From Brachynemurus nebulosus (Eukaryota; Arthropoda; Insecta; Neuroptera; Myrmeleontidae): a stretch of 64,000 bases of DNA. The notes beneath the pieces were generated by a model. That model did no database searches. It saw nothing but the letters and a program-made list of their open reading frames with translations, and was not told the origin of the DNA. Of the stretch, positions 59,979-64,000 are shown one piece after another (position 1 is the first letter of the stretch; each line of letters opens with the position of its first letter). Where the stretch lies: assembly GCA_035578155.1 (NCBI GenBank), contig JAPWDM010000003.1, forward strand, positions 20,672,916 to 20,736,915, written 5' to 3'. A program made the translations under genes and the position numbers.

Positions 59979-60292
59979 GAATCTTTTAGAGGCTCTAGAA
60001 ATTAACAGATTAAACAGTGACCCACAAATAGAAGTTTTAAACGATCAAAATGATCTAAATAATTCTCCTCTATTAAAAATAAATTTCTGAACGAATATAA
60101 TCACTTCAGTCTTTCAATAACTTTGGACACCCCTATTTTAGTCTTCATAAAGAGGTCATTTATCTGAACAGCCATATTATTAGGTAAAAATAAAAATTTT
60201 TTCATATCGGTACCTACAAACTGGTTTAATTGCTTTCTTCTTTACACGTATAGTTAGTTGTTTCGATACAAAAATTTTATGGGTTTTTCCCA

Positions 60293-60472
60293 ATTCAATA
60301 ATATTACACCCCCTCCTATATATCTTTCTTACCTATAAATTCGCATTAATTATTTTCATCTTTCTACTCTGAGGATGACCGAAAGGTTGAAAACGCGTTC
60401 AGTAAAAATAGTTTTTAATTCGTGAAATAGACAAAGTAATCGAATTTAAATATTTTTCAATATTTTTTATTT
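60293..60472 (+). mobile_element. Repeat with hammerhead-like core, copy 2
   Basis: At 60369-60393 CTGAGGATGACCGAAAGG is followed by TTGAAAAC. CUGAGGA fits the hammerhead core CUGANGA, UGACC-GAAA-GGUU can form stem II with wobble pairs, and GAAA follows. Flanks are colinear with 52256-52470. Penelope-like elements are known to carry minimal hammerheads in their repeats; the assignment is inferred from this motif. Confidence 0.55.
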
Positions 60473-60708
60473 TACTTTCAATTTTTATAATACTACCCTA
60501 ATGTACTTATGATGATTACCTACATCTAAAATTTTCAGAAAATTCGCCATTAATTTTAATACTTTCAACGCTTAAATGAGTTTTCGTCTTAAAATTAAAA
60601 AGAATTTTTTGTTATTGATTTAAAAATAAAACGGTTGTAAAAATTCTTGTTAGTCTTTATTTAGTATTTTGTGATATGTATTACTGTATAACGATGATTA
60701 TAACCAAA

Positions 60709-60825
60709 TGAGTTTGGTCTAGTGGTTAAGACTGTCGATAATTTCAAAGATGCTTCAGCACTCAGCTTGGTTAATCGATCGAATCCCGCAACAGTCAACG
60801 AAGTAATAAAAAAAAATCAATAATA
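60709..60825 (+). mobile_element. tRNA-derived SINE-like sequence
   Basis: The box A-like TTTGGTCTAGTGGTTAAGAC and box B-like GATCGAATCCCGC are correctly ordered, about 60 bases apart, and followed by an A-rich tail (60809-60818). There is no paired acceptor stem, so it is not a tRNA gene. Confidence 0.5.
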
Positions 60826-61360
60826 ATTTAGGTGTATATGACAATAAGTTTGTAATATGTGTATGTAATGTTAATAAGAAACAAAAAAGGGAATTTTGAA
60901 TATGTATTTCACAAAAGAAGGTGTAAGATTCAAAGGACTGGTAAATGGAATCTCTGAGTAAATTCTATTTTTTAATTCTGTAATCTAGACGTAACAATGT
61001 TACGTCACAATGTTACGTAACTGAGTGGGAAATTGTAAGTTACATGTGCGTTTTCTGTGACTTTCAGATTACATAACGTGTTATTTTAGATTCTGTAATT
61101 TTAACGTTATTGTTACAAAACTGTGTTCACTGGGTAATCTTATCCCGATTAAATGTTCCTGTGGGATTCAATATTATTTAATTATATTAACAGCAAAAAA
61201 TCATAGATCTTTGAAATGTTTACTAAATTGCTTACTTTGACTACTAGAACTTGTTGAAAATTTCAAAATGCAAACTAGATTATGAACTTTTAAAACTGTA
61301 GTTGGTTACAAATGCATGCATGCATGCATGATGCATACAATTTATTCATTATTTTATATA

Positions 61361-61425
61361 GGGTAGAGCGGGGCTAGTTGAACATAGGTGTAAGTTGGGC
61401 AATAGTTAATTTTATAATATTATAA
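61361..61425. mobile_element. Isolated terminus GGGTAGAGCGGGGCTAGTTG
   Basis: Preceded by TA and followed by AACATAGGTGTAAGTTGGGC, it resembles the ends of mariner/pogo-like elements and is distantly like 36871. The opposite end was not found in the window. Confidence 0.4.
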
Positions 61426-61705
61426 AAATGAAATAAAATGTTCCCACGTGTAAATTAATGCTTTATCTTGTTTAGAAAAGCAACTTCTAAGGAAATCGTA
61501 AAGTTTTAAGCTTTTGAGTTATGTATTTTCGATGAAATTTTTTTTTTATACGATCCCGATCCACAGCATATAGCTTTTAGTCGAATTTTTCTTTCAAAAA
61601 ATTAGACCTATACAGCCTATACGATAAGAACGGGACGAGGCGAGACTAGGAGCGCTATCCGTTTTCGGACCCGTAGAACACGCTCATGGAGAAGAAAAAT
61701 GTCTG

Positions 61706-61710
<5 letters not shown>

Positions 61711-61796
<86 letters not shown>
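61711..61796. repeat. (TA)n microsatellite
   Basis: About 86 bp of TA; a C10 run (61831-61840) follows shortly after. Confidence 0.96.
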
Positions 61797-61799
<3 letters not shown>

Positions 61800-62148
61800 C
61801 GCTACCTGTTGATATATTGATATGTGTAGCCCCCCCCCCCATGGGAGCTGAAATTTGGTATGTGGGGCTCATTCCGATGCAGAACAATACTATCAAAGTG
61901 GGGTCAAATTTTGGGCAAATTTTGGATCCGACTCAACCTTTAAGGGAGTGGTGGGGGTAACAAAACAATAAAACTTTTCCAAACCGGTTGGAAATAATGT
62001 TTCGGTCAATTATCTACAACATATCCAAAATTCAGCTTCTTAGCGTGATTTGGAGGGAGTAGAGAGGGAAAAAGTGTTTTGACTGCATAGAACACTAGAA
62101 GCTAACTAAAATAAAAAGGTGTAGCTCGCTTGGTGTCATTTGTTGGTC

Positions 62149-62338
62149 GGTCACAGCTTAAAGCATTTAGTCAGTAGGTATAGGTCACCGAATACACTAC
62201 GATTGTTATGTGTTGTAAGACCATTATTGCTTGAGCTACACGTTGATCTGTGTGATAATACTTTGTGTTTTGTAGTTGTGTGTGTGAATACGCACACAGA
62301 AGCAAACATCAAACCAACACCACTACAAACACTGTGTA
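62149..62338. repeat. Recent dispersed repeat, copy 2 (about 190 bp)
   Basis: See the copy at 57015-57201. Here the element carries TAATACTTTGTGTTTTG where copy 1 has TAATACGTGTTTTG. Confidence 0.85.
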
Positions 62339-62464
62339 CCTAAACAACATAGCAATGCGAAGTGGGGAGGATTTTACATCACTTTTCTGCTACACTTGGA
62401 ATACTATGATAACAGTAGTTTTGCCCCTTGTTTGGCTTGATCTAACACGCCCACAGCCCTTAGA

Positions 62465-63060
62465 ATTAACGTAGAGGGTTGAAATTCGGTACGTTGATAG
62501 AGTTCGTACCTAGGGTCTGCTTTTTGGACGTTTTAATATTTTACCCCCAGCCCCACCATTTTTAAGCTACAATCATGCTTTTTCGACGTTTTCGAAGTTT
62601 GTACCGCACGCACAGGTCATCCAAATAAATCTAGAGCGCTGAAACTTTGTATTCGGATTGAGTTGGTACCAAGGGGATGCCTCTTGGGGGTCTGAACTTT
62701 TAACCCTTACCCCCACCATTTTTATACCAAAAAGAACAAGATTTTTCTTGTTTTTTAACAGTTTCGTTCTAGTCAAAATCTCCTCAAATAAACCTAGAGG
62801 GCTGAAATTTTGTGTATAGATTAAATTAATAGCCAGCCACTGCTTTTTAGAGGTTTCAACTTTTAACCCTTGCCCCAACGATTTTTACGCCAATATTTCC
62901 TTGATTTTTGTGTTTTTTTTAACACGCTTAGAGGCTCTCTGAGTAAACCTAGAGGGCTGAAATTTTGTACATGTATTGAGTTGGTATCCAACTATTGCCT
63001 TGTATGGATTCCACATTACTTTTTCCCCCACTTCTCCCATTTTTACATCGGAATTCAGTG
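62465..63060 (+). repeat. Tandem repeat of about 160 bp, four units
   Basis: Units start at GTAGAGGGTTGAAATTCGG (62471), CTAGAGCGCTGAAACTTTG (62631), CTAGAGGGCTGAAATTTTG (62795) and CTAGAGGGCTGAAATTTTG (62949). Each continues with a GAGTTGGTA-like word and CCCCCACCATTTTTA. Frames at 62573-62878 and 62870-63070 come from the periodicity. Confidence 0.82.
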
Positions 63061-63192
63061 GTATTGTTAAATGTGTTTTAAATGCATTATTTTTATTCTA
63101 AATACAAGTAGGCGTGCATTATTTTAATACTAATATAAGTAGGCAAGGTTAACTTAGAAAAAAGTGAACTAACCGTAATAAATACTGTAATT

Positions 63193-63345
63193 TAAAAAAA
63201 TAGTATATTATTCAACAAGCTGGTAATGATAGCTATTACTCACGAAGATGAAATTGCGACACGAGCCGAGCTTGCGAGGCGAGTGTCGTAATGCATCTGA
63301 GTGAGTAATAGCCATTGCAAGCGAGTTGAATACGCTATTTTTTCT
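63193..63345. repeat. Hairpin repeat, copy 2
   Basis: The outer pair is AAAAAAATAGTATATTATTC with GAATACGCTATTTTTTC. Inner pairs are ATAGCTATTACTCAC with GTGAGTAATAGCCAT, and GCGACACGAGCCGAG with CTTGCGAGGCGAGTGTCG. It is the better preserved copy of the 40226-40370 repeat. Confidence 0.78.
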
Positions 63346-64000
63346 ACGACTTTTTTCTTTTCTGATTTAAATAAAATTGAATATAAATTTTAAATTAAAA
63401 GAACAAAATTTTTAATCTATCTCTAATTTCATTAATTTTTTGTATATGTATCTATGGAAACGACCAAAATAAAATTCACATTATTTTGTTTACTCTTAGA
63501 TCTTATTCCACTTATTCTGTCACAGTACAGTGCGTACAATGTATATACCTAAACAATACGTATTTGTAGAATCTAATGCTCATTTAGTCATTTTATGGGG
63601 CAAGTGGTTTTTCTTAAGGATCATTTTGAATAAAATAATGGTAGTAAAGTTATAAAAGTGCATTTGTAAATTTTTTATTGCACAAAATATTTTTTAAATA
63701 TACGGATGTTTATTTTATGTAACACATGTAATGCTTATTTATTTTTTTAAGAGCAAGAATTCATTATCTATGTAACATTTATTTTAATAAATGCACAAAA
63801 TCTATTATATTAATTCTAGTTTATATAGACTATTGCTCGAAAATAAAGAATAGTGATCATTTAGTTTATTTATTGGTACTTTTGTTTTACAATAGTTTTT
63901 CAAATGCTCTTAGTTATTTCGCATTTTGTTTAAATAGATGCTCGTTTAATTTGTTCCCCTTAAAAAGTGCAGTTTTGAGTTAAAAAAAGTTTGAAGTTTT
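63346..64000. other. AT-rich sequence, nothing recognised
   Basis: No gene, repeat end or hairpin could be supported here. Confidence 0.5.

Noticed and set aside
60709..60800. Functional tRNA gene
   Set aside because: A and B boxes are present but the acceptor stem does not pair and no anticodon loop fits.

Overview
This is a window of insect nuclear DNA, very AT-rich, with spliced genes and GT-AG introns, dense nested DNA transposons and long (TA)n arrays. The species cannot be told from the sequence. The only gene I can read with confidence is an ABC transporter half-molecule of the G subfamily (ABCG1/ABCG4 type) on the minus strand. Seven coding exons join in one reading frame (474 codons): the ATG is at 25983, exon 1 is separated from exon 2 by an intron of about 22 kb (3620-25772), and exons 2-7 are packed into 1428-3619. 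The last part of the protein (roughly 150-170 residues, most of the membrane domain) is missing and should lie beyond the left edge.

Layout. 1-1427 is the start of intron 7 and holds a palindrome and two repeats. 1428-3619 holds exons 7 to 2. 3620-25772 is intron 1. It is filled with a 146-bp tandem repeat (4755-5470), several terminal-inverted-repeat (TIR) elements, a TA-flanked element with a (TA)n core (13503-14990), two piggyBac-like elements flanked by TTAA or its decayed form (20600-20880, 24478-25378), an inverted repeat with a hAT-type MITE inserted in one arm (22212-22800) and further palindromes. 25773-25983 is exon 1; the probable 5'UTR and promoter lie at 25984-26230. 26231-64000 is intergenic or belongs to introns of genes outside the window. 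It holds two hAT elements (27789-28340 with a perfect 8-bp target duplication; 29486-30230), repeated copies of a DINE-1/Helentron-like element, a 2-kb TA-flanked element containing a near-perfect palindrome (33570-35622), a GC-rich Harbinger-like MITE (36395-36602), a 1.1-kb mariner-like element (36871-37995), a three-level nest (41515-42975), a 1.1-kb long-TIR element (45011-46123), a decayed THAP-domain gene next to a decayed tyrosine-recombinase gene (52774-54116), and two copies of a repeat with a hammerhead-like core (52364, 60369). A possible first coding exon of a second, plus-strand gene is at 56581-56627.

Nothing in the window works together as an operon or pathway. The biological content is one transporter gene and a layered record of transposition. 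The strongest observations are the nested insertions with readable target duplications, the recurrent long palindromes closed by (TA)n loops, the hammerhead-like motifs, and the THAP and tyrosine-recombinase relics. Element family names are inferred from termini and target duplications read by eye; no database search was possible.
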